Source of the DNA: Bacillus sp. 123MFChir2
GTDB taxonomy: Bacteria > Bacillota > Bacilli > Bacillales > Bacillaceae_G
DNA length: 64,000 nucleotides
Assembly (NCBI RefSeq): GCF_000383235.1
Contig: NZ_KB910927.1
Span: forward strand, 83,362-147,361
Direction: 5' to 3'
Shown here: piece after piece, positions 63,469 to 64,000 of the stretch
How positions within the stretch are numbered: position 1 is the first letter of the stretch
Layout: each line of letters starts with the position of its first letter
Made by a program: the position numbers and the translations under genes
The notes under the pieces: model-generated
Database searches by the model: none
Seen by the model: the letters and a program-made list of their open reading frames with translations, nothing else
What the model was told of the DNA's origin: nothing

Positions 63469-63607
63469 TTAAAAAACTCCTCCCCTCTTACAAATCTGTA
63501 AGCTTTTTGTCACCTATATAAATAGTACTAACTATATGACAGTACTATAATTACTAACTATAAAGCAGTGATTTTATAAAAAAAATCCCTACACATGGAG
63601 GTTTAAA

Positions 63608-63805
63608 ATGAAAAAATATATTTTAGCTTTCCTACCATTTATACTAGGTGCCGCATGTTTCGTTAGCTTTCATACTACCGGATCTACAGTCACTTCAGAT
63701 GGTAAGCTTGTAGAACCATTTTATTTATTACCGATGGGTTATGCATTCATCGCTATCGGTATCATTGGTCTTGTTGTAAGTAAAATGAAGACAGTTAGGA
63801 AATAG
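63608..63805 (+). CDS. DUF3955-type small membrane protein
   Basis: 65 residues: two TMs (YILAFLPFILGAACFVSF and YAFIAIGIIGLVVSKM) with the PFYLLPMGYAFIAIG segment typical of DUF3955. ATGGAGG precedes the ATG. Function unknown. Confidence 0.7.
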   Translation: MKKYILAFLPFILGAACFVSFHTTGSTVTSDGKLVEPFYLLPMGYAFIAIGIIGLVVSKMKTVRK

Positions 63806-63810
63806 GCAAA

Positions 63811-63975
63811 AAAGAGCTTTGATAAAGCCAAAGGCATCAGGAACACTTTTTTTACGGTCTTTGAGTAAAATCAATGTATTTTGGGCATACTCAAATACAG
63901 CTTCCTTTGGTACATATTTTATGAAGCCACTGGAAGCTGGGCCGTTGATGTCTCTAATAAGCCTAGAATCTCAAA
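63811..63975 (-). pseudogene. unidentified coding remnant at the right edge
   Basis: The minus strand is open and protein-like: DSRLIRDINGPASSGFIKYV, PKEAVFEYAQNTLILLKDRK, SVPDAFGFIKALF. A stop lies at its upstream side (63975) and there is no start with a ribosome site. Family not recognised. Confidence 0.3.
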
Positions 63976-64000
63976 CGGCGTTTTTTTTCGGTACCGCCGC

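Noticed and set aside
1-64000. CRISPR arrays, tRNA or rRNA genes, prophage or intact insertion sequences
   Set aside because: No regularly spaced direct repeats, no tRNA cloverleaf or rRNA motif, no integrase, phage structural gene or full transposase was seen. The repeated Rhs core blocks and bcr1-like elements account for the repeats noticed.

Overview
The window reads as chromosome of a Bacillus cereus group member; the species within the group cannot be fixed from sequence alone. DNA is AT-rich, genes carry strong AGGAGG-type ribosome sites, and the order of housekeeping blocks follows the B. subtilis yhf/yhg/yha region. Several group-typical signals are present: a consensus PlcR box, the BasI/class D sortase pair, and interspersed repeats resembling the bcr1 family.

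Layout. 0-9 kb: an ATP-grasp fragment, a GNAT acetyltransferase, the yhfL-lplJ-yhfI-yhfH set (fatty acyl-CoA ligase, lipoate ligase, MBL hydrolase, small zinc-ribbon-like protein), a LacI regulator with a cre-like site and a chemoreceptor. A gene-poor kilobase follows (8.2-9.2 kb) with repeats, a fructokinase remnant and a 22-codon ORF for an amphipathic, modulin-like peptide. 9-25.5 kb: a MerR regulator facing a carboxymuconolactone decarboxylase gene across a 19-bp-spacer promoter, yhgE and its TetR regulator yhgD with three matching operators, a large secreted nuclease, the haem operon hemE-hemH-hemY, pbpF, and DUF2199 and HEAT-repeat genes. 25.7-28.6 kb: a secreted M4 metalloprotease behind a PlcR box, then a truncated NprR-like regulator.

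28.7-47.7 kb is the accessory heart: a WapA/Rhs polymorphic-toxin island read leftwards. It starts with one intact 2186-residue secreted toxin gene (41159-47719) and its adjacent putative immunity gene. Downstream lie at least four orphan copies of the Rhs core without start signals, some carrying alternative toxin tips, plus short tip remnants and about eleven immunity-type genes: two SMI1/KNR4 plus DUF4261 pairs, YxiG-like, YxiJ-like, LRR, small membrane proteins and unknowns. Some tip remnants end in ATGA or GTGA overlaps with the next immunity gene. Several modules occur twice, so the island appears to have grown by tip capture, displacement and segmental duplication.

48-64 kb returns to core genes: ydbS-ydbT (PH domain), basI-srtC and an orphan PAS histidine kinase, a deletion scar with two decapitated genes, ecsA-ecsB-ecsC, hit, yhaH, scoC/hpr, yhaI, prsA, a SUMF1-family gene, an internally deleted pseudogene and a DUF3955 gene. 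The ecsA-hit interval holds a candidate small RNA with four GGGGTGTC-type boxes and its own terminator. No tRNA, rRNA, CRISPR array, phage or intact insertion sequence was seen.
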